DNA of 64,000 nucleotides from Beaufortia kweichowensis. Its lineage: Eukaryota; Chordata; Actinopteri; Cypriniformes; Gastromyzontidae. The notes beneath the pieces were generated by a model that was given only the letters and a program-made list of their open reading frames with translations, was not told the DNA's origin and ran no database searches. Location of the stretch: NCBI GenBank assembly GCA_019155185.1, contig CM032802.1, positions 15,721,228 through 15,785,227 of the forward strand, given 5' to 3'. The translations under genes were made by a program, and so were the position numbers. The first letter of the stretch is position 1. Each line of letters opens with the position of its first letter. Positions 11,501-21,926 of the stretch are shown piece by piece.

Positions 11501-14500
11501 GAGCCATGATGGCCTAATGGATAAGGCACTGGCCTCCCACACCAGGGAATGACGGGTTCAAAATTCGATCTGGGGTGTCAGCAGAGTGGCTGCAATGAGG
11601 CGTGTGACCCATAACCAGTCGATGGATTGAAGCCATCCTCTGCTAGTTGTGTCTTAGGAGTTCGTTTATCTGTTTAAAGATTCTTGGCCATGAACCAAAC
11701 GCGGAGAGATCTAATCAATCCATTACAGTTTTAAGAGGCAACAGTGATGCAGCTAATACAGCATTCTTAAAATAAGCTAAAGACCACTTGGCCCTTAGAA
11801 GCTCAGCACTTTCATGCCTAATGGATAAGTCCACCTGACCACGGCTTGTGGAGCCAGTTCGAACTCCAGGGTGTCATTGAAGAGTGAAACAGCCGAGGCG
11901 TACAAATTCCATAACCCAGAATGTCGGCTTTTGACCGGTATCCGGTCCTTCCGTTAGTTGTCTCAGGAGTTTGGATTTATCTGTATCTAAAGATTCTTTG
12001 GCTTGTTAACCTAAGAAGCTCCGTGAGGATAGAGCCCTGCTAAATCCAATCCAATGACAGTAGCGATGCTATGCGACGATTTTAAAAATGTAAGCCTTGC
12101 TCTGAACTGACCCGCGCCTGAGTGGCCTAATGGATAAGGCACTGGCACCTTCCCAAGCCAGTGAGGATTAGGGGTTCTCCAACCGATCAGGGCCACCAAA
12201 CAGATAACGCCCTAAACCATGGATTGGTGGTTCAAATCCCATCTTAGTGAAGCAGCCGATGCCGCGATGAAAGCGTTGGGCCCATGGCTTGAGTAAGGTC
12301 TGGCGATCGAAACCATCCTCTGCGTTAGTTGTCTTAGGAGTGTCCTGTTATTCAATCTAAAAGATTCTTGGCCAGCGGCAACGATAGGCTCTAACCCATC
12401 ATACAATTAAGTAGACAGCATTTATTTCTAAATAGCTGGCATTTTAAAAATAAGCTAAGACCACTTGGTGATGAGTTTCAGCCACTTGCCTGAATGGATA
12501 AGTCACCTAAACCATTTGATTGTGGGTTCAAATCTCATCTGAAGATTGTCAGATGAGTGGCATAGCTGGCCCCCATAACCCAAGTGCTTCCGATGGATCG
12601 AAACTATCCTTCCGCTAGTTTGTCTTCGAGGAGTTCGGCTTATTCAATCCTAAAGTTCTCAGCCGTAACCTAGAAGTCTGGGATGAGGCACCGGGAATCC
12701 AATCCAATGACAGTAGTGAGGCTATTATTTACCATTTAAAATAAGCTTAAGATTCATTTTGATTTTGCAGAGACGCCACTTTGCTCAATGGATATAATCA
12801 GGCCAGGGATTGTGGGTCTCAAAATCCCATCTGGGGTGTCCGGTATGAGTGGGCATGGCTGAGGAAGCGTGCTGGGCCCTAGATTCTTGGCCAGCAACCT
12901 AGAAGTATGGGATAGAGCAATCCAATCTGGATCCAAATTACAGTAGTGATGCTGGTACATACGGCCTAAAATAAGCGAAGACCACTTGACATTAGAGCCA
13001 GCTAATTTTCGTTTAATGGATAAGACATGAACGTCAGCGATTGTGGGTTCAAATCCCATCTGGGAGTGTCAGCAAGAGGTGGCGCTAGCGGAAGCCGCGT
13101 GCTAGATTCCATAACCCGAAATTAGATGGACTCGAAACCATCCTTCACGTTTAGTGTATCTTAGTAGTTTGGTTAATCTCGTCTAAAGCGATTGGCCATA
13201 ACCTAGAAAGTCTTCCCCAGGGCTCCATTAAGCAAATCCAATGACAGCAAGCACTGCTATTATAAGCGCTTTGCGCCGTAAGCACGACGAAATTTGAAAC
13301 CAGTATTGCAGTGCCAAAATGGATAAGGCACGCCTGGCCTACTAAATCAGGGATTGTGGAGGTTGCCCGGAATCCCATCAGGGCTGTCAGCAGAGGCACT
13401 GCCCTCCTAAACCAGGGATTGTTGGTTCAAATCCCATCTGGGGTGTCAGCAGAGTGAAGCAGCAAGCGTGCTGGGTCCCATAACCTTAGAAGTACCGTGA
13501 TGGATCCGAAACCATCCTCTCCGTTGAAGTTTGTCTTAGGAGTTCTGTTTATCTATGTTTTGTTATTCTTGGCCATAAACCTTACAGTATTCCGTGATGG
13601 GGATCTAACCAGAATCCACGACAGTAGCAGATGCTGTCTTCATTTTAAAGAATAAAGCTTTAGACCACTTGTGTACGAAAGATTCCACACGGCCCATCGG
13701 ATGGGTAAGGCACTGGTCTGATTGCCTTCAGGGATTAAGGGTTCAAAATCTCATCTGGGGTGTCAGCAAAGCGGAGTGGCGCATAGCTTTGTTTTGCAGT
13801 TCCGGCAACCTTAGAGGAGTGCGATGTAGATCGAAACTGTCCTCTGCGAAGTTGTTCTATGAGGAGCTCCGTTTTTATTCAGTTTTAAAGATTCTTGGTC
13901 ATAAACTAGTAGATCTGGGATGAATCACCAATCCATATCCAATGATAGGTAGTGATGCTTTACGTTACGTATCGGCGTGCTGCATTTAAGCACTTTCATC
14001 GACGTGGAGAAGCCATTACCCGCTCTATCGGATGTCCCACGCGCACTAATGACGGATAGTCTGGAATTTACCTTAGGTACCAGAAGAGGCGTGGGTTCAA
14101 ATCGCTAACCTGCAGGGTGTCAGGCACGGGTGGCATCCTCTTCGCGAGCCGAGTTCCGAAGGCGTTTGGTTAGACACCAAAGATTCTTGGCCATAACTCT
14201 AGAAGTTCTTAGGATAGAGCAATCAATCCAAACCCGAATTTGATAGAAGGTGAAGCTTATGCTGGCTACGCATCTTAAATAATAAGCTTGGCGACCACCT
14301 TGACGGTTTCTGCCACTCTGTTTTAGTTTTGATGTTATTGACCGCCAGGGGATTGTAAGTTCAAATCCCAACTGGGGTTACAACCAAAGCGCGAAGTGAA
14401 GCGTGCTGGGCTTATAACCCAGGAGGTCGATGGATCGAAACCATCCCTCCGCGTTGGAGTACCTTGGGCCTGAGTTTATCTTGTTTAAAGATTGAGCCAT

Positions 14501-17500
14501 AAACGAACGAGCTCTGATCTGTCACAATTAAGAAGACAGCAGTGGCTAATACATGCGTTTAAAAGCTAAGACCACTTGGCCTTGAAACCCTAATGGATAG
14601 ACACCTAAACCACGGATTGTGGGTTTCAAATCATCTAGGGTGTCAGCAGAGTGAGCAATGAGCGTCACTAGACCCTGTAGGGGTGATGGTCGAAACGATC
14701 CTCTGCTAGTTGTCTTAGGAGTTTGGTTATCTATCCTAAAGATTCTTGGCCATAACCTGAGAGTCTGGGATGAGCTCCAATCCAATCCAATGACAGTAGT
14801 GATGCTATTACCGCATTTTAAAAATAAAACTTAGATAATTTGAGAGCTAATTATTAGCAGTGCCCTAATGGATAAGACACTGGCCTACTAAGCAGGGATT
14901 GTGGGTTCCAATCCCATCTGGGGTAATCGCTGGAAGTGGTGCGGTTGAGGCCTGCTGGGCCATAACCCAGAGTCCATGGATTCAAGCCAACCGTCTTTAG
15001 TTGTCTTATGGGTTCCGGCTGACTGTTTAGTTATTCTTGGCCATAAACGATGGAGCTCTAATCCAATACAATTAAAGACAGTGACAGCTAATACATGCAT
15101 TTAAAAATTAGCTAAGACCACTTGGCATAAGAAAGCCACACTTACCTAATGGATAAAAGTCACCTAAACCAAGTTGTGGGTTCAAAGCTCATCTAGATTG
15201 CAATAAGACGAGTGGCATAGCTGGCCCCATAACCCAGAGGTCGATGGATGAAACCATCTCACCGCTAGTTGTCTTAGGAGTTTGGTTATCTATCTAAAGA
15301 TTCTTGGCCACTAACCTAGAAGTCTAGGATAGAGCACCAATCCAATCCAATGACAGTAGTGATGCTGTACATGCATTTTAAAATAAGCTAGAACCACTTG
15401 ACATGAGCCACACTTGCTAATGGATGAACACCTAAGCCAGGGATTGTGGGTTCAAATCCCATCTGGAGTTGTCAGCAGAGTGGCGCAGGCGAGCGTGCTA
15501 GAGCCCCATTACAACCAGAGAGTTTCGATGGATTGAAACCAATCCTCTGCTTCAAAGTGTCTTAGGAGACTATTTATCTGTTTAAAAGATTCTTGGCCAT
15601 AAGCGATAGAGCTCCTCAATCAATACAATTAAAGGAGCAACCTGTGACGCAACATGTACATTTTAAAATAAGCTAAGACCATGACATAGAGCCACACTTG
15701 CCTAATGGATAAGACGCTAAAACCAGGGATTGTAGGTTCAAATCCTGTCCTGATTTTGTCAGCAGAGTGCTCAATGAGGCGTGCTGAAGCCATAACCCGA
15801 GATCGATGGATCCGAAGCCATCCTCTGCCTAGTTGTCGGTGCGAGTTTGGTTATCCTCCTAAGGTCTTGGCCATAACCTAGAAGTCTGGGATACTCGAAT
15901 CCAATGACAGTAGTGATGCTTATTACAACATTTTAAAATAGCTTAGGTAATTGGAAATAGTATGCTTAGTGCCAAAATGGATGAGCACTTTGGCCTGCTA
16001 AGCCAGGATTGTGGGTTCCAAAATCCATCCTGAAGTGTCACCAGAGCACTGGCCTCGTAAATACAGGATTGTGGGTTCCAAATCCCATTTGACCTGTCAG
16101 CAAGAGTGAAACATCGAGGCGATGCTGGGCCCATAACAGAGGTCGATGGATGAAACCATCCTCTGCTGAGTGTCTCAGGAGTTCGTTTATCTGTTTAAAG
16201 ATTCTTGGCCACTAGCGATGAGCTCTAATCAATACAATTAAAGACAGCAGTGGCTAATACATCGTTTTAGATTGTGGCCTAAGACCACTTGGCCTTAGAG
16301 CCACACTTGCCTAAGGAGAAGACACCTAAACTTGTGGATTGTGGGTTCAAATCTCATCTAGGGGTGTCAGCGAGAAGTGGCACAGGCGGCGGCGTGCTGG
16401 AGCCCACATAACCCAAGAGGCCATGATGGATGAAACCATCCTCTATCAGCGTCTTAGAAGTTTGGTTGGTCTGGTCTGGAGATTCTTGTACCTGCCTAGA
16501 AGTCTGGGATGGAGCTCCAATCCAATCCAATGACAGTAGTGATGCAGTACTGAACGCTCAATGTTGTCTTCAGGAGTTTGGTTATCTAAATGGAATTCTT
16601 GTGCATAAGCGATAGAGCTCTAATCCAATACAATTAGAAGACAGCAGTGGCGCTAATGCATGCGTTTTAAAATAAGCTAAGACCATGGCCTTGAAGCCAC
16701 ACGTGCCTAATGGATCAGACTTCCTAAACCAGGATTGTGGGTTCAAATCCCATCAGTGAGCAAGCAGAAGTGGAAAGCGCAGGCGTGCTGGGCCCACATA
16801 ACCCAGAGTCGATGGACCAAACCATCCCTCTGCGTAAGTTGTGCTGGAGTTCGGTTATCTATCTAAAGATTCTCGGGCCGCAACCTGATAGGAAGCCCGA
16901 GATGAGGAAAACAAACCAACATGCAGTGATCCTATTTGCCACGCGATTTTAAAATACGCTGAGCGTCATTTATTGACCTTTGTTCCTGACCTCAATGGAT
17001 AGGCACTGTCTAGAAAAGCAGGGATTGTAGGGATCAAGAATTCCATCTAGGTGTATCTAAAACAGGATTTGGCCTTGTGAGGCGTGCTGGACCCATAAAT
17101 CCCAGAGGATACGATGTGGACCCAAACCATCCTCTACTAGCTGTCTTAGGAGCCCGCTTTCATCTGATCTAGCGATTCTTGGCCGGTAACCTAGGAGGTC
17201 TGGGATAGAGCCTCCTAATCCCAATCTAATCCGCCTGACAGCAGAAGGCAGCCTAATAGCATGCATTTTTAAAATAAGCTAAGACCACTTAGCCTTGAAG
17301 CCACACTTGCCTAATGGATAAGCATTGGCCCTGCTTTCAGGATTGTGGGTTCTAAACTCCCATCCTGGGGTAAGTCAGCAGAGTGGCGCGAGCTGAGCGA
17401 TGCTGGGCCCATGCAACCCAGATACTGGATGGACTGAAAGCAGTCCTCTGCTAGGTGTCCTAGGAGTTCTTTTGTATCTATTTTAAAGATTCTCGGGCCA

Positions 17501-19796
17501 TAGAGCGATAGAGCTCTAACTCCAATACAATTAAAGACATGGCAGTGATGCTGAATACATGGGCTGCGCTTTAAAATAAGCTAAGAATTCACTTGGACTT
17601 AGAGCCACACTGGCCTCACTTGGGATAAAACACCTAAGCCAGGGATTGTGGGTTCCAAATCCCATATAAGGCAGCTATCAGCAGCAAGTGGCGAATGTGA
17701 CTTAGGTAGTGATGCTATTACGACGCATTCTTAAAATAGCTTGAGGTGCATTCTGACCCAACAGAGCCCCCAGTGGCCTAATGGATGTACTGGCACTGGC
17801 TAAATCCCGCTCAGGGATTGTGGGTTCAAATCCCATCTGGGAGTGTCAGCAGAGTGGTATGGAAGAGTGAGTTTTTGCTGGGCCCATAACCCAGAAGGTT
17901 GATGGATCAGAAACCATCCTCTGCTAAGGTTGTCTTAGTGAGTTTGGCTATCTATTTAGCTCTATCCCTAGGAAGTCTGGGATAGAGCTCCAATCCAATG
18001 ACAGGTGAGTGATGCTTGCCGCCACGCATTCTTAAAAATAAGCTTATGTCCATTCCACCCTGAGCCCCCAGATGGTCTGGCAATGGATAAAACACCCTAA
18101 ACCAGGGATTGTGGGTTCAAATCCCATCTGGGGTGTCAGCAAGAGTGGTGCAGCGAGGCGTGTTTGGGCCCATAACCCAGAAATTAGATGGATGAAACCA
18201 TCCTCTGCTAGTTGTCTTAGGAGTTCGGTTATTCTATCTAAAGATCTCTTGGCCCATAACCTAGGGTCTGGGATAGAGCTCTAATCCAATCAATGCCAAC
18301 TTGACAGCAGTGACAGCCGTAATACATGCATTTTAAAAATAGCTAAGACCACTTGACCTTGAAGAGCCACACTTCTTGCTCAGAATTGGATGAAGACACC
18401 TAAACCAGGGATTGTGGGTTCCAAATCCCATCTCAGGGGTGTCAGCAAGTAGTGGCACAGTGGAAGCGTGCTGGGCCCATAACTTGAGGAGAGGTCTTCT
18501 GGACTCGAAGCCACCCTTCTACTAGTTGTCTTTAGTGAGTGCCGTTAGTTCCTCATTCTAAAGATTCTTAGCCAGCAACCTAGAGTCTGGGATAGAGCCC
18601 AATCAATGACGGTAGTGGATAGCTATTACCGCATTTTAAAATAAGAAAGCTTAGGTAATTTCGACCCTGGTGGTTCCCCAGTGAAATACAATGGATAAGG
18701 CACTGTATCCCTAAGCCAGGGATTCAGTGGGTTCAAATCCCATCTGGGAGTGGTGCCAGCGAAGAGTGGCGAAGCCTTGGCGGGCGTGCTGGGCCCATAA
18801 ACCCGTAGAGTGTTGATGGATCCGAGAAACCATCCTCTGCTAGGTGTCCTAGGAAGTTCGATTTATTGCTTTGTTTACGAGCAGAGTCTCTAACGCGAAT
18901 AAGGTCGATAGCAGCGATGCCATTATGTCATACCAAGCTGGCATCGAATTCGACACAGCAGAGCCGCGACCGTACGAATTGCGTTTAAAAACACCGCTTC
19001 GTGGGATTGTGTTCAAATCCCCACTGGCTCTGGATGCTACTCAGCCGAGGTTGGTTCCGTCCCATTTGGCGCTATCAGGAGAGTGAGGCATGCTGCAAAT
19101 TTGCTGAACCCGTGGAGGTTTCATGGATCGGAAACCATCCTCTGCTAGGTGCCCTGGTAGTTTCGGTTATTTGTTTTGCGATTCTTTTGCCCTAAAACCA
19201 TAGAGTCTCCGAATTCTGGGTATACAACGAAAGATGCAGCAGTAGCGCTTCAACCATGCGTATTTCAAAAATGGTAGCTAAGATCCACTTGTGATAGTAG
19301 CCACACCTTCGCCCCTAATGGATAAAACACCTAAAACCAGGGATTGTGTGGGGTTCAGAAAAATTCCCTTCGGGGTGTCAGCAGCCTGGTCGATGGTCGA
19401 AACCATCCTTCTGCTAGGTTAGTGTCGATAGGAGTTTGGGTCCTATAACCCAGAGGTTGATGGATCGAAACAATCCTCTGCTAGGAGTTTGCTTTATCTA
19501 TTTAAAGATTCTTGGCCTATAACCTAGACTTCTGGGAATTGAGAGCTCTTAATCCAATCCAATCCAATCCAATGACAGTAGTGATGATGCTATTAGCAGA
19601 GTGGCCTTGTGAGGCGTGCTGGGCCCATAACGAAGGTCGATGGATTGAAACCATCCTCTGCTAAGGTGTCCAAAGTAGTTCTTTTATCTGTTTAAAATTC
19701 TTGGCCATAAGCGATAAAGCTCTAATCCAACACAATTAAAGAGACAGCAGTGACTAATAAATGCATTTAAAATAAGCCAAGAGACCATGACCCAGA

Positions 19797-19870
19797 GGCT
19801 AGTGGCCTAATGGATAAGGCACTGGCCTCCTAAAGCCAGGGATTGTGGGTTCAAATCCCCCATCTGGGTG
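19797..19870 (+). tRNA. tRNA-Arg(CCT) copy, acceptor stem damaged
   Basis: The A box (GTGGCCTAATGG), the CCT anticodon region (CACTGGCCTCCTAA) and the T arm (GTGGGTTCAAATCC) are present. The acceptor 5' strand is altered, one extra A follows the anticodon loop and extra C residues precede ATCTGGG. The next segment is an initiator tRNA-Met 2 nt away, which illustrates the Arg-Met pairing in the cleaner right part of the array. Confidence 0.6.
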
Positions 19871-19872
19871 TC

Positions 19873-19944
19873 AGCAGAGTGGCGAGCGGAAGCGCAGCTG
19901 GGCCCATAACCCAGAGGTCGATGGATCGAAACCATCCTCTGCTA
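19873..19944 (+). tRNA. Initiator tRNA-Met (CAT), near-complete copy
   Basis: The 72-nt segment has the acceptor AGCAGAG/CTCTGCT, D arm GAGCGGAAGC, anticodon arm GGGCCCATAACCC and the initiator T arm. It differs from the canonical vertebrate initiator by a short slip in the D arm. It delivers the start methionine to the small ribosomal subunit if expressed. RNA polymerase III boxes A and B are internal, as for all tRNA genes. A type A spacer follows. Confidence 0.78.
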
Positions 19945-20070
19945 GGTGTCTTAGGAGTTCGCTTATCTGTTTAAAGATTCTTGGCCATAAACGATAGAGC
20001 TCTAATCCAATACAATTAAAGACAGCAGTGACGCTAATACATTAAAATAAGCTAAGACCACTTCTTTAGA

Positions 20071-20136
20071 GCCACACTTGCCTAATGGATAAGACACCTA
20101 AACCAGGGATTGTGGGTTCAAATCCCATCTGGGGTG
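20071..20136 (+). pseudogene. tRNA-Arg(CCT) pseudogene with 7-nt anticodon-arm deletion
   Basis: This is the cleanest example of the recurrent damaged Arg copy. Relative to the Arg(CCT) copies, the 5' acceptor strand is GCCACAC and no longer pairs fully with CTGGGGT, and AAGGCACTGGCCTCCTAAGCC has become AAGACACCTAAACC. That loses 7 nt, the 5' half of the anticodon stem and part of the loop. The A-box region and the B box GGTTCAAATCC remain. The same lesion is found in many units (for example near 2400-2470 and 20743-20806), so it was amplified with the unit and is not a random read error. Decoding function is not expected; pol III could still bind. Confidence 0.85.
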
Positions 20137-20138
20137 TC

Positions 20139-20207
20139 AGCAGAGTGGCTTAGCTGAAGGCTGGGCCCATAACCCAGAGGTCGATGGATCGAAACCATCC
20201 TCTGCTA
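20139..20207 (+). tRNA. Initiator tRNA-Met (CAT), D arm 3 nt short
   Basis: It lies 2 nt after the Arg pseudogene. Acceptor, anticodon and T arms are intact (AGCAGAG, GGGCCCATAACCC, CCTCTGCTA). The D arm reads GGCTTAGCTGAAGGCTGGG and is shortened. A type B spacer follows, with GGATAGAGCTCCAATCCAA. Confidence 0.7.
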
Positions 20208-20357
20208 GTTGTCTTAGGAGTTTGGTTATCTATCTAAAGATTCTTACATAACCTAGAAGTCTGGGATAGAGCTCCAATCCAATCCAATGACAGTAGTGAT
20301 GCTATTACACGCATTTTAAAATAAGCTTAGGTAATTTGAAACCACCATCTGGGTGTC

Positions 20358-20428
20358 AGCAGAGTGGCGAGCGGAAGCGTGCTGGGCCCATAACCCAGAG
20401 GTCGATGGATCGAAACCATCCTCTGCTA
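20358..20428 (+). tRNA. Initiator tRNA-Met (CAT), best-preserved copy
   Basis: At 71 nt this copy differs from the canonical vertebrate initiator sequence by a single missing C in GGCG(C)AGCGGAAGC. Acceptor, anticodon and T arms are perfect, including the initiator-type anticodon stem of three consecutive G-C pairs (GGG/CCC). The Arg segment upstream is cut down to its last bases (CCATCTGGGTG). A type A spacer follows. Confidence 0.85.
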
Positions 20429-20742
20429 GTTGTCTTAGGAGTTCGGTTATCTGTTTAAAGATTCTTGCCATAAACGATAGAGCTCTAATCCAACATATTA
20501 AAGACAGCAGTGACGCTTAATACATGCATTTTAAAATAAGCTAAGACCACTTGACGCAGAGCCACACTTGCCTAATGGATGATCGAAACCATCCTCTGCT
20601 AGTTGTCTTAGGAGTTTGGTTATCTATCTAAAGATTCTTGGCCATAACCTAGAAGTCTGGGATATATAACCAATCCAAAACCAATGACAGTAGTGATGCT
20701 ATTACATGCATTTTAAAATAAGCTAAGACCACTTGACGCAGA

Positions 20743-20821
20743 GCCACACTGGCCTAATGGATAAGACACCTAAGCCAGGGATTGTGGGTTCAAATCCCAT
20801 CTGGTGTCAGCAGAGTGGGCG
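20743..20821 (+). pseudogene. tRNA-Arg pseudogene and start of a Met tRNA, cut by the gap
   Basis: 20743-20806 is another damaged Arg copy (GCCACACT start, GACACCTAAGCCAGG, intact B box). Its 3' end is CTGGTG. From 20809 the initiator Met segment begins (AGCAGAGTGG) and stops at the run of Ns, so the array continues into unassembled sequence. Confidence 0.75.
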
Positions 20822-20921
20822 NNNNNNNNNNNNNNNNNNNNNNNNNNNNNNNNNNNNNNNNNNNNNNNNNNNNNNNNNNNNNNNNNNNNNNNNNNNNNNN
20901 NNNNNNNNNNNNNNNNNNNNN
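20822..20921. other. Assembly gap of 100 N
   Basis: Exactly 100 N separate the tRNA array from the GA-rich block. A round number like this is normally a scaffold gap of unknown length, so adjacency of the two repeats is not proven. Confidence 0.97.
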
Positions 20922-21338
20922 AGAGAAAAGCAGAGAGAGAGAGAGAGAGAGAAAAGTAGAGAGAGAGAGAGAGAGAAAGTAGAGAGAGAGAGAGAGAGAG
21001 AAAGTCGAGAAAGTAGAGAGAGAAAGTCGAGAGAGAGAGAAAGTCGAAAAGAGAGAGAGAGAAAGTCGAGACAGAGAGAAATGAGAGAGGAGAGTCGAGT
21101 CGAGCGAGAAGATAGAAAGTCGAGAGAGAGAGAAAAAGTCGAGTGGAGAGAGAGAGTCGAGAGTCGAGAGAGAGCGAGAGAGAAAAGTCGAGAGAGAGAG
21201 AGAAAAGTCGAGAGAGAGAGGAGAGCTGAGAGAGAAAAGTCGAGAGAGAGAGAGAGAAAAAGTCGAGAGATGAGAGAGAGAAAAGCGAGAGAGAGAGAGA
21301 AAAGTCGAGAGAGAGAGAGAGAGAGAGAGAAAAGCTCT

Positions 21339-21369
<31 letters not shown>

Positions 21370-21466
21370 AGAGAGAGAGAGAGAGAAGTAGAGAGAGAGA
21401 GAGAGAGAGAAAGTGAGAGAGAGAGAGAGAGAGAAAAGTCGAGAGAGAGAGAGAGAGAGAGAGAGT

Positions 21467-21510
<44 letters not shown>

Positions 21511-21811
21511 TAGAGAGAGAGAGAGAGAGAGAGAAAAGTCGAGAGAGAGAAAAGTCAGAGAGAAAAGTCGAGAGAGAGAAAAGTCAGAGAGAGAGAGTCG
21601 AGAGAGAGAGAAAAGAGAGAGAGAGAGAGAGAAAAGTCGAGAGAGAGAGGAGAGAAAGTCGAGAGAGAGAGAGAAAAGTCGAGAGAGAAAAGTCAGAGAG
21701 GAGAGAGAAAAGTCAGAGAGAGAGAGAAAAGTCAAGAGAAAAGTAGAGAAGGAGAAAAGTCGAGAGAGAGAGAGAGAGAAAAGTAGAGAGAGTAGAGAGA
21801 GAGAGAAAAGT

Positions 21812-21866
<55 letters not shown>

Positions 21867-21885
21867 CAGAGAGAGAGAGAGAGAG

Positions 21886-21921
<36 letters not shown>

Positions 21922-21926
21922 TAGAG
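20922..21926. repeat. GA-rich simple repeat with AAAGTCGAG interruptions
   Basis: About 1 kb of (GA)n punctuated at irregular 15-40 bp intervals by AAAGTCGAG or AAAGTAGAG. Long open frames of Arg/Glu/Ser on the plus strand and Leu/Ser on the minus strand are products of the repeat, not genes. Faint echoes (GAAAGTCGAGAAGCCGAGAG near 22230 and a short GA run near 22322) show that the repeat once reached further right. Confidence 0.95.

Larger units (their letters stand above)
1..20821 (+). repeat. Tandem array of tRNA-Arg / initiator tRNA-Met units
   Basis: The block is a higher-order tandem repeat. Each unit has a tRNA-Arg-like segment, then about 2 nt later an initiator tRNA-Met segment (core GGGCCCATAACCCAGAGG, ending CCTCTGCTA), then a spacer of about 140-190 bp. 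Two spacers recur. Type A has CGATAGAGCTCTAATCCAA and leads into a damaged Arg copy beginning GCCACACT. Type B has CCTAGAAGTCTGGGATAGAG and leads into an Arg(CCT) copy beginning GCCCCAGTGGCC. A third junction type, ending GGGCTATCAGCAGAGTG, lacks most of the Met tRNA. The spacing of Met segments in the first 3 kb averages roughly 320 bp, which suggests some 60-70 units. The array starts before the window and ends at the N gap. From about 3.6 to 19.3 kb the copies carry many private indels. Confidence 0.93.

Noticed and set aside
1492..20000. Many 60-100-codon open frames within the tRNA array
   Set aside because: All fall on repeated tRNA units and contain translated tRNA motifs. They differ from unit to unit through indels and have no domain.
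1..20821. CRISPR-like repeat-spacer pattern in the array
   Set aside because: The repeats are tRNA genes with pol III boxes, unit length is near 300 bp, and the spacers are themselves repeated. The window is vertebrate.
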